A stretch of 64,000 nt of DNA from Candidatus Obscuribacterales bacterium. GTDB taxonomy: Bacteria > Cyanobacteriota > Vampirovibrionia > Obscuribacterales > Obscuribacteraceae. The DNA lies in assembly GCA_020050835.1 (NCBI GenBank), contig JAGVKB010000102.1, positions 124,001 through 188,000 of the forward strand. The letters run 5' to 3'. Shown piece by piece: positions 1 through 9,419 of this stretch. The notes beneath the pieces were generated by a model. It saw nothing but the letters and a program-made list of their open reading frames with translations, searched no databases and was not told where the DNA came from. Each line of letters opens with the position of its first letter. Position 1 is the stretch's first letter. The position numbers and the translations under genes are program-made.

Positions 1-3000
1 GAGGCTCCTGGGAGATCTCGACGCGCGGCTTGCTGCCGTTGCGCCCGTTGGTCAGCGAGGTGATCAGCGGCGTGCCGCTGGGATGCAGCACTGGCACGTA
101 GTCCCCGGCCGGTATCTCGAGCATCTTTTGACCGTCTGTCTCCAGTTTGGCGACCGATGAAACGCCATATTGCTCTTCGAGTGTCTTGCCGATATGACTG
201 CAGGATTTGTCTTCAACCGGCTCGAAGGAATCGACAATCTTGCCGAGGGTAACCTCCAAGCCGAGTCCGCGCAGTTCGCAGCACAATCCGTCAAAGGCTG
301 CTGTGCGCCCGCCAGGAGAGATATTCTTGCCTTGCACCATGTCGGCATAGGCCTGGTGCCGTCCGGTGATGTCGTCGGCTTTGAGCGTCATCATTTCGTT
401 CAAGACATGAGCGCCACCATATGCTTGAATTGCCCAGACTTCCATCTCGCCCATGCGCTGACCGCCGTGGTTAGCTTTACCGCCGACCGGTTGCTGCGTG
501 ACAGCGGCATACGGGCCGCCCAGCCCGGAGCGAGCGTTAATCTTGTGCAAGACAAGCTGATTGAGTTTAAGCATGTACTGGCGCCCGACCAGAACCGGCC
601 GGTCGAACGGTTCGCCGGTTTTGCCGTCTGTCAGCGTCACTTTGCCGTTAGTACCCATCCATTGATAGCCAGGCAGCTTGCGCACTTCGGCCAGAGCTTC
701 GGTAACCAGATTGTAGGAGGCGTCTTTACTGACCGACTCGTCAAATTGGTGGATGCGGTAATAGCGATTGAGAATGGATGAATAGAGACCGAGCTGCGTG
801 TCGAATACCTGTCCGACGTTCATACGGCTGGGCACACCGAGCGGGTTTAAGCAGATGTCGACCGGCGTGCCATCGGGCAGATAAGGCATGTCTTGATCCG
901 GAACGATGATCGAGACGATTCCCTTGTTGCCGTGGCGTCCTGCCAATTTATCACCGACTTCGACCGGGCAGAGCCTGGCGATCAGCACTTCGATTTCGCA
1001 GATCATGCCGGCCTTCAACTCGGGTGTAGTCTCGGGCGTGAAGATTCGAATGTCGATGACACGCCCGCCTGAGCCGTGCGGTACGCGCAGACTCGTATCA
1101 GCCATCTCTTCTGCGACCTTTCCGAAGATCGATTGAAGTAGCTCCTCTTCGGCCGATAGAGCTTTCTGCTCTTTAGGCGATAGCTTCGATACCAGGATGT
1201 CGCCCGGGTTCACGTAAGAGCCGACTTTGGCTATGCCGCGCTCGTCCAGGTGCTCTAAGTCTTTGCCGGCGACATTGGGCAGCTCCGGCGTGAGAATTTC
1301 AGGACCACGTAAAGTTTGGTGGACGCCGATTGAATGCTTCTCGATCTCGATGTGCGAGAGCTTATGATCTTTGATCAGTCCTTCGCGTACGACAATTGCG
1401 TCTTCGAAGTTGTAGCCGAACCAGGGAATGAAGGCAATCAATAGATTGCGACCGAGCGAAAGCTCACCCTTTTCGATGCCGGGACCGTCGGCGATAATCT
1501 GCCCGCCTTCGACCTGCTCGCCCACCTTTACGGTTGGGCGTTGATCCAGAATAGTGTTTTGATTGGTGCGATCGTATCTGATTAATGGATAATTTTTCAG
1601 CTCGCCGCTTGCTTGTTTGAGCACGATTTCGTTGCCGGTCACTTTGACGACTGTCCCGGCTCTGCGCGCCACCACCGAGTGTCCCGACGATCTGGCGACA
1701 ACCTTTTCAATGCCGGTTCCGACGCGCGGACGCTCTGGTCGGATCAGCGGCAAAGTCTGGCGCATCATGCCGCCGCCCATCAGGGCGCGGTTGGCGTCAT
1801 CGTGCTCGAGAAATGGGATAAGCCCTGATCCGACCGAGAAGAAGCCTTGAGGAGCTATCCCGATCATGTCTACTTCTTCCGGAGAGCAATTAAAGAAGGA
1901 TTCGCCACGGCGAGCTGGAACCTGGGGACCGACGATCGACCCGTTGTCCACCTTCGTGTCGGGCGGAGCCAGGGTGAACCTCTGGTCATCAGAAGGCGTG
2001 AGATAGACGACCTCATCGGTTACTTTGCCATCGACAACACGGCGATAAGGTACGGTCATGAATCCATCATCGTCAATCCGGCAATAAGTGGCCAGATATG
2101 CCACCATCCCGCAATTCTTGCCTTCCGGTGATTCGACCAGGCAGACGCGACCAATCTGGCTGGGATGAACGTCGCGCATCTCGGTCGGTGCGGCATTGGG
2201 GTCTATACCACCGGGTCCGAAGGAGGTGATGCGGCGGCGGTGGGAGAGCTCGGAGAGTGGATTTTGTTGGTCGAGATACTGCACGAGCGGGTTACCGCTG
2301 AAAAATTTATTGATCGAGTTGACGAACGGACGGGCGTCGACGAAGTCCATTGGACTGCCGATTTCGTCGTCTTCGTGCAACTCCAGCCTGGTGCGAATCG
2401 AACGTGCCATCTGACCGAGAGCCGGTCGCACTGACTTGGTGAGTACGCCGCCAACGCCGCGCAGATGCCGGTTTTCGAGGCTGTCGATATTGTCGGTGCT
2501 GCCCATGCCAGCCGGCAATCCCAGCAAGTACTCGACCGCCGCCAAGAGGTCGTCGGCAGAAAACTGTTGTGAATCATCTTCGAGTCCGAGCTTGGTGTTG
2601 ACTCTGCGCCGACCGAGCGAACCCAAAGAGTACCGTCGTTTGTCCGTAAGCTCCTTGAGCGCCTGTGCACCACTGGCAGTGCCGCCGCCACCGTCCGGTT
2701 TCCAGCCTCGTCCGACCACGGCGATCGCCTCGGTTTGCGTGAGCTGTTTCCATTCAATTCGGTAGCGTTCCAGCGCTCCGCCGATCCGCTTTTGAATCGT
2801 CGGAATGTCCACACCCATGGCGATCAAGAGTGTCGTGACCGAAATCCAGGAGCGCTTGGGTAGCTTGACTCTGCACTTGGCTCGGCTGGTCTTGCTGGTA
2901 CCGGTTTCGAGATCGAGTTCCATGCTGACCGGCGCGCCGAGTTCGGCGAGCATCAGCGCTTTGTAGATGGTGGCGCTCGGATTGGAATAATAAATACCCG

Positions 3001-3406
3001 GCGCCCTGACAAGCTGTCCAAGTACGACCCGCTCGGAGCCGTTGATCACGAAAGTCCCGCGATCGGTGATGACCGGCACGTCACCCATGTAACAGGTTGA
3101 CTTCCTGAGCTCGCCGGTTTGAGTGTCACGCAACCAAATTTCCATGAGCAGTCTTTTGGAATGCGTCATGTTCGTCCGGCGAGCCTGCTCGGACGATGTC
3201 GGGTAGCCCGAGTCCAGAGCGTAATCTTCGAAGCGCCAGTGCACCTTGCCGTCCTGCCCGACGAACGAGAGCTCGTAGCGGGGATTGAATTCACTGGCTA
3301 CCGGAGAGATCTCGGAAAAGAGTTCGCCTAGTGTCTCTTCGAGGAACCGCCGATAAGACCGTCTGGGGAATTCAGCGAGGTCCGGGGGTTGGAAATAGAA
3401 GCTCAT
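1..3406 (-). CDS. rpoB: RNA polymerase beta subunit, 3' end outside window
   Basis: Beta subunit of DNA-dependent RNA polymerase. 1135 codons are open from ATG 3406 to the left edge, so the stop lies outside. Hallmarks read from the translation are the rifampicin-pocket block (DQQNPLSELSHRRRI, around 2230-2280), the LIPFLEHDDANRALMG motif, PWFGYNFEDAI, AGRHGNKG with both active-site lysines, and the DMPYLPDGTPVD clamp motif. The protein lacks the large insertions of proteobacterial beta. It has a tail of at least 75 residues after the usual C-terminal LGLEV position. An AGGAG lies 7 nt before the start. The ATG overlaps the TGA of the upstream TPR gene by 4 nt. Ribosomal protein genes (rplJ/rplL), the normal upstream neighbours of rpoB, are absent. 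The residue matching E. coli Ser531 is Thr. Whether this is the only rpoB or a paralogue cannot be told from the window. Confidence 0.95.
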   Translation of the reverse strand, partial: MSFYFQPPDLAEFPRRSYRRFLEETLGELFSEISPVASEFNPRYELSFVGQDGKVHWRFEDYALDSGYPTSSEQARRTNMTHSKRLLMEIWLRDTQTGELRKSTCYMGDVPVITDRGTFVINGSERVVLGQLVRAPGIYYSNPSATIYKALMLAELGAPVSMELDLETGTSKTSRAKCRVKLPKRSWISVTTLLIAMGVDIPTIQKRIGGALERYRIEWKQLTQTEAIAVVGRGWKPDGGGGTASGAQALKELTDKRRYSLGSLGRRRVNTKLGLEDDSQQFSADDLLAAVEYLLGLPAGMGSTDNIDSLENRHLRGVGGVLTKSVRPALGQMARSIRTRLELHEDDEIGSPMDFVDARPFVNSINKFFSGNPLVQYLDQQNPLSELSHRRRITSFGPGGIDPNAAPTEMRDVHPSQIGRVCLVESPEGKNCGMVAYLATYCRIDDDGFMTVPYRRVVDGKVTDEVVYLTPSDDQRFTLAPPDTKVDNGSIVGPQVPARRGESFFNCSPEEVDMIGIAPQGFFSVGSGLIPFLEHDDANRALMGGGMMRQTLPLIRPERPRVGTGIEKVVARSSGHSVVARRAGTVVKVTGNEIVLKQASGELKNYPLIRYDRTNQNTILDQRPTVKVGEQVEGGQIIADGPGIEKGELSLGRNLLIAFIPWFGYNFEDAIVVREGLIKDHKLSHIEIEKHSIGVHQTLRGPEILTPELPNVAGKDLEHLDERGIAKVGSYVNPGDILVSKLSPKEQKALSAEEELLQSIFGKVAEEMADTSLRVPHGSGGRVIDIRIFTPETTPELKAGMICEIEVLIARLCPVEVGDKLAGRHGNKGIVSIIVPDQDMPYLPDGTPVDICLNPLGVPSRMNVGQVFDTQLGLYSSILNRYYRIHQFDESVSKDASYNLVTEALAEVRKLPGYQWMGTNGKVTLTDGKTGEPFDRPVLVGRQYMLKLNQLVLHKINARSGLGGPYAAVTQQPVGGKANHGGQRMGEMEVWAIQAYGGAHVLNEMMTLKADDITGRHQAYADMVQGKNISPGGRTAAFDGLCCELRGLGLEVTLGKIVDSFEPVEDKSCSHIGKTLEEQYGVSSVAKLETDGQKMLEIPAGDYVPVLHPSGTPLITSLTNGRNGSKPRVEISQEP

Positions 3407-5487
3407 TTAGTCGCTCCTGCGTTTTCGCCAGAAATTTGAGAGCCGGCTTCACTCATCAGGGCTCGTTTATGGATGAGCAATGCCTGCGCTAGATCGTCTG
3501 CGAACTCTTTCTTCTTGGGATTGAGCGCGCTGGCGATTCTAAACTCGGCTACTGCTTCGTTAATATCGCCACTGTTGAGGAGGTTCACAGCCAATCTGTG
3601 ATGGATGTTGGAATTTTGCGTGTAGGTGACCAGCAGCTGTTTGAGTATTTCAATTGCTCTCGGAAAGTCTCTCTCTGCTTCGGCTTCCTTTACCCGTGCA
3701 TCTGCTTCTTGCAGGGCCGGTTCGAGCTGTGGTGCTGCGTTGGTTGCGGTATTGCCAGTAGTGGCAGTCCTGCCGGCTGAAGCCTGGCGGGCGCCATTAG
3801 CCGAAGTGGGTATTTGTTGAGCTTGGCTGGCAGCTGGCTGGTTAGTTGCGACAACCTGATTGCCGCGCATCGCCTGGGCCGCTAGCCCAGTTTGAGCGGC
3901 GGTCGCGGGTTGATTGACCTGACTGGTAGGCGCCGTCTGAGCAACCGGTGCCGCCTCGAACATGTCCTTTTTTGACATGCTCAAATTGGGAGCCGCCGCT
4001 GCATTGAAGGTGTTTTGCATGCCGGCCGTGACCGGTGGTTGCAGCGAGCGCGGGGCGGCGGTCGGAGCGACAGGTGCGGTTGGCGTTCGATGCGAGCTGT
4101 TCTGCATCTCCTTCATGCGTGCTGCCGCCTCTTGATTGTTTTCGGGATCGATCAAAACGCAGGTAAGATAAGCCTGGTGGGCGCCTTGATAGTCGCCGTT
4201 AGCTTCCAGGCATTCTGCCAGAAGAAATTGATAACGGGCATTTCTCGGTTCCATCATCACCGATTGGCTAATTTCGGCCAGCGCTTCCCTTCTTAGGCCT
4301 TGATTGAAGAGCGTCTCGGCTGCCAGTCTGTGCTTTTCCGCTTTGTCGTGCTGGATGGCGCGAGCAAGGCTCTGCCTACCGCTTGCCAGACCCGGATTCT
4401 TTGGATCGAGCGCTTCGAGCCGGCGGTACTCGCTGTCGGCTCCGATGAAGTCTCCGGTCAGCTGCAGGGCGCCGGCCAGACCGAGATGGTTTTCAGCTAG
4501 AAGCGGATTAGTGGATACCTGTTTGCGCCAGATTTCTACCAGCGCTTGCCCGGCTGCGGTGTCGTGCGAATCTAGGATGACCGCTTTGCGCAGAGAGGCA
4601 GCAGCACCGGTGTAGTCCTTTTGATTGAGCGCCAACAGCCCGAGCTGTCGGTGTGCTGGCCCATAGTCAGTATCTTTTACGATCGCCTGCCGGTACCAGT
4701 TGATGGCGGTGCTGTGTTGACCGAAACGCAGCGCGAGGTCGCCCATCTTCGTGTAGGTGCGAGCGGAGGATTCCAATTGCATCGCTGCTTCGTACTCGAC
4801 AGATGCTCCTTCGTAATCGCCGACGGCGGCCAGTTGATCGGCTGTAGCCAGCCTGATGTCAGCCGACATCGGGTCGCGACCTTGCTTGCCCATCGCTTGA
4901 GCCAGGAGCTTTCCGGCCAAGCCGTTATCGGGTGCTGCTGCCAGCGCCTTACGGAAGAGCCCGGCGGCGGCAGTGAGATCGCCGCCGGCCAGCTTGGCTT
5001 TGCCGTATTCAACCCGAGCGGCTGAGAGATTGATGCGGAATTGTTTGCTCTGTGGGTCGAGCTGAACTGCTTGTTCGTGCGCTGACAGGGCATCAAGCCA
5101 GCGTCCTTGCTTACCGCAGGCAACTGCCTTGTTATTGGCAGCAATCGCCAAATCCTGTCGCTTTTTATAGTTGTCTATCGCTTCGTCTTGAGCGTGCTTG
5201 TGATCTTGAATCGCTTGCAGCTTGGATTGCTCAGCCCTTTTGGCAGCTTCTTCGGACTCCTTCTTTTGCTGAGCTTCGAGCTCGCGAAAGTCGGGACGCC
5301 GTTGGAATCTGCTCGGCTGGTTGATGATGAACTGACCTTCCTTGGTGTTGAAATCTTTGGATTCGCGTTCGTGAGGAAGCGGCGCTGCATTGAGCTTGGT
5401 CGCGCCGGCGGCGGTCGTGGCTAAGGTCAGTGTTAGTGAAAACGCCAGATTGAAGGTTGTGATTGCGATTGTCGACTGCTTGTACAC
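3403..5487 (-). CDS. Secreted or membrane-anchored TPR-repeat protein coupled to rpoB
   Basis: 694 residues. The N-terminus has a hydrophobic Sec-type signal (residues about 6-29, ending TTAAGA). A charged, Lys/Glu/Gln-rich helical stretch follows (about 65-115). A long array of tetratricopeptide repeats occupies about 115-450, with recurring motifs such as ALSAHEQAVQLDP and AINWYRQAI. A low-complexity Ala/Pro/Gln/Thr linker covers about 460-590, and two more TPRs lie near the C-terminus (about 595-665). TPR arrays are protein-binding scaffolds; the partner is unknown. Its TGA stop overlaps the ATG of rpoB by 4 nt (ATGA), which implies co-transcription and translational coupling. That is odd, because this protein appears to be exported while RpoB is cytoplasmic. 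No catalytic motif is visible. Confidence 0.85.
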   Translation of the reverse strand: MYKQSTIAITTFNLAFSLTLTLATTAAGATKLNAAPLPHERESKDFNTKEGQFIINQPSRFQRRPDFRELEAQQKKESEEAAKRAEQSKLQAIQDHKHAQDEAIDNYKKRQDLAIAANNKAVACGKQGRWLDALSAHEQAVQLDPQSKQFRINLSAARVEYGKAKLAGGDLTAAAGLFRKALAAAPDNGLAGKLLAQAMGKQGRDPMSADIRLATADQLAAVGDYEGASVEYEAAMQLESSARTYTKMGDLALRFGQHSTAINWYRQAIVKDTDYGPAHRQLGLLALNQKDYTGAAASLRKAVILDSHDTAAGQALVEIWRKQVSTNPLLAENHLGLAGALQLTGDFIGADSEYRRLEALDPKNPGLASGRQSLARAIQHDKAEKHRLAAETLFNQGLRREALAEISQSVMMEPRNARYQFLLAECLEANGDYQGAHQAYLTCVLIDPENNQEAAARMKEMQNSSHRTPTAPVAPTAAPRSLQPPVTAGMQNTFNAAAAPNLSMSKKDMFEAAPVAQTAPTSQVNQPATAAQTGLAAQAMRGNQVVATNQPAASQAQQIPTSANGARQASAGRTATTGNTATNAAPQLEPALQEADARVKEAEAERDFPRAIEILKQLLVTYTQNSNIHHRLAVNLLNSGDINEAVAEFRIASALNPKKKEFADDLAQALLIHKRALMSEAGSQISGENAGATK

Positions 5488-6095
5488 GGGATTTTTTCTC
5501 GGCTATCCGTCAACGTGAGCACAGCTTAACTTTCTGCATCAGGCTAGTCTATTGGGGTTTATCCCACTGCCTGCGTAGTTCTCCCACGGTCAACGAAAGC
5601 CGCACAACAGTTCGCTTAGCGCGGTTGCGAGAGGTTTGCAAGGCCCGTTTGCGATATGTTACTGATTTCTTTTGGTAGTCGTAAGCTACTTGTTCTCGCT
5701 ATTCGTAGCCCGGAAATCGGAAGCCGGCTCTAACTCGAATCCAAACCGCTACTAAGTCGAATTACTGCTTGCGTTGCGGAAAGTTTCTCTTTGTCGATAT
5801 CATGCCGGCTCATTCACGTGCCACCGCTAGTGGTGCCGGATAGCACGGTGATTTAGCGCTGGTCGTGGATTGATCCGGGTCGGTGACCGATGCGTCGAGG
5901 AGCATCATCGTGCAACGGAAGTCTAAGCAAAATCAATCAGGGTACTAATTAAGTGGCCGGCCGACACAATCCCTCAATCGTGATGCAAAAGGCCAGCTTA
6001 TCTATGATGGTGGATGCTTGCTCGGCCAAAGAGGCGCTGGCAATCAGCTAGGAAGTCGCTGTACTCGTCTTCAGGCTAAGCAACGATGCCGACTG
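5488..6095. other. Long intergenic region upstream of the TPR-rpoB pair
   Basis: 608 bases without a convincing gene. It should hold the minus-strand promoter and leader of the TPR-rpoB pair, but no good -35/-10 pair was found. One imperfect stem-loop is visible at 5804-5839: an outer GCCGG/CCGGC-type pairing encloses a CCAC/GTGG stem. No tRNA or known RNA family was recognised. Confidence 0.4.
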
Positions 6096-7127
6096 CTAAT
6101 TGGCGGCGGTCCAATTGACCGCCCTTGCTTCCGGCTGTTTGATTACCTTTTGAATGTGAAATTCCATCTCCGCTTCCGGATCGGACGTCACCGGGATGAC
6201 GGCATTTTCTTCCTTAAGGCAAACCATCAGCTCTGATTCCGGCAACAGCTCCAGAACGGTGTCGCAATAGAAGTTTTGCATCGCTTCAAGCAGCAGCTGC
6301 CGCCGGCGTTCAGCCTGATAATATGCTCCGGACCAGAAGGCATTTGGATTCGATCTGATGGTGGCGCTGGAAATGGGCATGAATTGGTCGGGATCAAAAG
6401 TTTGAGTGAGGTTGCGCAGATTGTCTTTGCTGTCCGAGATAACAGTGTGGAGCAGATCCACTGCCGCTTCTACCACTGAAATGGTTTCCGATTGATCGAT
6501 TGTAACCAGTCTGGTCTTGAACCTGCGTACGATCAGAGATCTCATCACTCGACTCATGACGACGTCGAACAGATAAAGTCTGAAGTAAGGATCGTTTGAT
6601 TCATTAACAGCTTTGTTTAAAACGAGCAGCAAGAAGTCCAGTTTAGACTCAGTCATCTGAGAAAGGGTGCAAAAGTAGGAGAGCAGCGCTCCGGAATTGC
6701 TCGAGTGATTGACGCTCATGAAGCTGCCCAGGCTGCGATTGTAACGGGCGACGTAGGCTTCGATCAGCCATTTTCGCTCGATATCTACATTGATAAATTG
6801 GCTGTTTATCCGAATCTCTCTCAGGCCCTTGGGATGATAGTAGCGTCTGAAGTCGGAAGATCCGTCGTCGAAGTAGAAATAGAAACCTCTTTGGTCTACG
6901 CCTTGGGTCAGTCTTATACCGACGGGAATGCCATTGATCGTCAATGTCTTTAGCTTGCCGGCGGAATAGAGTCGGCGCTCCAGCTCCTGATCACCATAAC
7001 GGACCGTCAAGCAATCATTAATAACTTTTGGTTCGGGGATAACGCGCTCGGGGCGTACTTTATTTTGCGGAGGTGTCGGGGCGATGCCGGACAGCAACTC
7101 GTTTAAACCTGTACCTGAATAGTCCAT
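6096..7127 (-). CDS. Conserved-looking protein of unknown function
   Basis: 343 residues, soluble, with no signal peptide or membrane helix; I do not recognise the family. The N-terminal 35 residues are Pro-rich and probably disordered. Residues about 40-100 look like a small beta-rich module (LTVRYGDQEL, TLTINGIPVGIRLTQG, GFYFYFDDGSSDFRRYY). The rest is mostly helical, rich in Leu, Phe and Arg, with no obvious catalytic motif. The ATG at 7127 has only a weak upstream purine run. The gene stands alone, with more than 400 bases on its upstream side and 608 on its downstream side. Codon use resembles the neighbours, so a real gene is likely although the function is open. Confidence 0.7.
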   Translation of the reverse strand: MDYSGTGLNELLSGIAPTPPQNKVRPERVIPEPKVINDCLTVRYGDQELERRLYSAGKLKTLTINGIPVGIRLTQGVDQRGFYFYFDDGSSDFRRYYHPKGLREIRINSQFINVDIERKWLIEAYVARYNRSLGSFMSVNHSSNSGALLSYFCTLSQMTESKLDFLLLVLNKAVNESNDPYFRLYLFDVVMSRVMRSLIVRRFKTRLVTIDQSETISVVEAAVDLLHTVISDSKDNLRNLTQTFDPDQFMPISSATIRSNPNAFWSGAYYQAERRRQLLLEAMQNFYCDTVLELLPESELMVCLKEENAVIPVTSDPEAEMEFHIQKVIKQPEARAVNWTAAN

Positions 7128-7540
7128 CTTTAGTTTAGGCCCCCGACTGGATTGTTTGAGAAGCTGGCATTACAGTTTCCGGCCTGTTCCAGTTTGCTAT
7201 TGATAATCTACAAAGTTGCTTTGGACAGTCAATGCGGGAAGTACGGTAGCTAGCAGTTCTAATCTTTAAGCGATTTCCAATTCCATGGCTCAGTAAAGTA
7301 GTGGAGTACGTGCCTTGATTGTATATACGACTGAGCGCTTGGCAGCGAGCGGGCGAACTAGAACAGGCTTGACGGGCTTTCTACCATCCCGTAACGTAGC
7401 GAATGGGGGTTAAGCTAGGATTTCTCTCCAGTTCTCAGAACCGTTGTTACAATATTACGGGTACGTGAGACTTATAAAGATTGGCTTGCCAATATCAAGA
7501 AGTCGGTAAGATAGGCATTCGGCAACAACACTAGAAGGGT
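7128..7540. other. Divergent intergenic region
   Basis: 413 bases between an unknown minus-strand gene and the plus-strand response regulator. It must hold both promoters. A TACAAT at 7448-7453 resembles a -10 box for the plus-strand gene, but the matching -35 is poor. No coding or RNA feature is visible. Confidence 0.35.
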
Positions 7541-8377
7541 TTGGAGCACTCATTGGACACGTCACAATCTGGAATCCAGCGACATTCAGTATTCCGTCCA
7601 CGCACAGTCTTATGTGAACGCCACGAGCTCGTGCGTTTCGGGCTTAAGCGAGTCGTGTCTGAAGTGGTCGAGATCGTGGGGGAAGCGGCCGATGGAATGG
7701 TCGCCACCGAGATAATCCGTCGCTTGAAGCCGGATTTCATCATCCTGGACGTAGATCTTGACATATTGAACGGTGTCGAGGTTTGCCGGCGCATTAGCCA
7801 GGAGCTTCCCAATTCGAACATTTTGGTACTGACTGATTCATATCACGCTACCAAGTACCATAACCAGCTTTTGCGAGCCGGAGCTCGGGGATTTTGTTTG
7901 AAGAGCTCAGGACCCCGGTCGTTGTTTGAGGCGATCGAACAGGTTACTCGCGGATTGCCTTATTGCGATCCCAAAATCACTCAGCTTGTCAAGCAAGCTC
8001 CGTCGACTTCGTTGCCGAATACCAGTCTTACTGACCGTGAGATTGAAGTATTGATCCGGCTCGATCTTCGCAATAAGGAGATCGCTGAAGAGTTGGATAT
8101 GAAGCTCAGAACGGTCGAAAAACATATCGAGTGCATTCTTGCCAAGCTGAAAGTGCCGACAAGAACCGCCGCCGCTTTGAAAGCTGTGCAGCTAGGCTAT
8201 GTGCTTCTGCCTAAGATGCCGGGCCGCGACCCGGTAACAGGGGTAACTCATGAGCAAACGGTTGCCGAGCTGCAAGCCGAGCTGGCGATCGCCAATGAGC
8301 ACCTGAAGGCATTGTTGAAACAAAACGAGCTGCTGAAAGAGGCGCTCAACGAGCGAATGCGCAGTTCTCAACAGTAG
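7541..8377 (+). CDS. NarL/FixJ-type response regulator with C-terminal coiled coil
   Basis: DNA-binding regulator of 278 residues. The receiver domain is at about 20-140, with phosphoacceptor Asp70 in FIILD, a Thr in ILVLTDS and the conserved Lys121. A LuxR-type helix-turn-helix is at about 160-222 (TSLTDREIEVL, NKEIAEELDMKLRTVEKH). The acidic pair that binds Mg2+ in normal receivers (DD before H) reads Glu-Arg here, so phosphorylation may be impaired. After the HTH an extra 50 residues form a likely coiled coil (about 236-275), which is unusual for this family. The start is ambiguous: TTG 7541, or TTG 7553 with GGAG 6 nt upstream. No sensor kinase gene adjoins it. Confidence 0.85.
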   Translation: MEHSLDTSQSGIQRHSVFRPRTVLCERHELVRFGLKRVVSEVVEIVGEAADGMVATEIIRRLKPDFIILDVDLDILNGVEVCRRISQELPNSNILVLTDSYHATKYHNQLLRAGARGFCLKSSGPRSLFEAIEQVTRGLPYCDPKITQLVKQAPSTSLPNTSLTDREIEVLIRLDLRNKEIAEELDMKLRTVEKHIECILAKLKVPTRTAAALKAVQLGYVLLPKMPGRDPVTGVTHEQTVAELQAELAIANEHLKALLKQNELLKEALNERMRSSQQ

Positions 8378-8495
8378 AAGTGGGCGAACGACTGCTTTCT
8401 TGTTGAAACCTGCCGGCATTCTTTAAGGGATTGACCTTCCTGTGAAGAATTGCGGTTTGCTATCCTTCGCTTTGACAACAGGTGGGGGAAGGGTG

Positions 8496-9419
8496 ATGAT
8501 CTCGTGGCAGGCAGGAGCAAGCACGAAGCAGTTGGCGCTCTGCCTGCTTGCGGTTGGGCAGCTCTCTTTTGCTCAGCCTGTCCAGGGGCAGGAGCAGGCT
8601 CCAGCCTTTCATCTAAGCAGCAACTTCAGCCGAAAGTTGCAAAGATACAGCGGCATAACGACCGCCACGGATTTTGTCTTAAGCCGAGCGATGACATTCG
8701 GCTTGTGGCTGCGCCTGCACGGGAAGGTAAAGGCGAGAATTGGAACTTACAGCCTGACTGACCTGCTGGCCGGCAAACTGAGGGCGGTCGAGATAAAGCT
8801 TGCTGACAGCCGTTATCGAGGCGTCCCGTTTGGAAGGTTGCAGATTGCCAGCGCTACTCCGGTTTGGATCAGGTACCTGAAATCTAAGCGGCAGAGCGCC
8901 GGTGTGGTCAACCCGATTCTTCTTAAATTCTCTGTTGACGTTTGCGGGCAGGATATCGCTAACGCGCTGGCCAGCCCTGAAATTGCGGCATCTTTGAGAG
9001 CAGTCAAGTTGGATCTGCCCGGTCTGGGTGGACAACAGTTGCAATTTCTCGAACCAAAGGTTGCGGTCAGGGACAATGCGATCGCAATCAAGTCTGTCTT
9101 GATAACGGCCGGAGCGCAAAGGGAAACTGGTGTTCCCATCACCCTTACCGGGACGCCGGAGCTAGTGGCAAACTCCAAGATCTTTATCAGAAATCTCCAG
9201 GTCGACTCTCCGGATATCCCGAATCCAAAGGAGTTTGCCGAGTTTACCTCGCAACTTCTGAATCCGTTGATAGATCTGGCGAGAAAGGATCGTCTGACTC
9301 ATGCTATCCGGCTCGACAGTCTCAAAATTCAAAATGACCGGGTTGAATTCAATGGTAATCTGTTGCTGGCACCAAGGGTGATGACTCCGTCCCTCGCACA
9401 GAAAGTAAGTAAAAGATGA
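8496..9419 (+). CDS. DUF2993 (LmeA-like) secreted lipid-binding protein
   Basis: 307 residues from ATG 8496, chosen because a strong purine-rich ribosome site (GGGGGAAGG) sits just upstream and the protein then begins with a Sec signal (about 1-31, ending AQPVQGQ). An upstream GTG at 8442 would add 18 residues without a signal-like start. The mature part resembles DUF2993 proteins, with beta-strand motifs such as GTYSLTDLLAGKLRAVEIKLAD and a repeated pattern of short amphipathic strands. These proteins are widespread in cyanobacteria and actinobacteria and are thought to bind phospholipids or glycolipids at the envelope. The stop overlaps the start of the next lipoprotein gene by 4 nt (ATGA), so the two are one unit. 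Confidence 0.7.
   Translation: MISWQAGASTKQLALCLLAVGQLSFAQPVQGQEQAPAFHLSSNFSRKLQRYSGITTATDFVLSRAMTFGLWLRLHGKVKARIGTYSLTDLLAGKLRAVEIKLADSRYRGVPFGRLQIASATPVWIRYLKSKRQSAGVVNPILLKFSVDVCGQDIANALASPEIAASLRAVKLDLPGLGGQQLQFLEPKVAVRDNAIAIKSVLITAGAQRETGVPITLTGTPELVANSKIFIRNLQVDSPDIPNPKEFAEFTSQLLNPLIDLARKDRLTHAIRLDSLKIQNDRVEFNGNLLLAPRVMTPSLAQKVSKR

Noticed and set aside
170-781. 203-codon plus-strand frame opposite rpoB
   Set aside because: It is antisense to the strongly conserved rpoB frame, has no ribosome site and no recognisable protein motif.
5950-5962. GGCCGGCC palindrome in the gap upstream of the TPR gene
   Set aside because: Short, isolated and without a repeat partner; a chance palindrome is the simplest reading.
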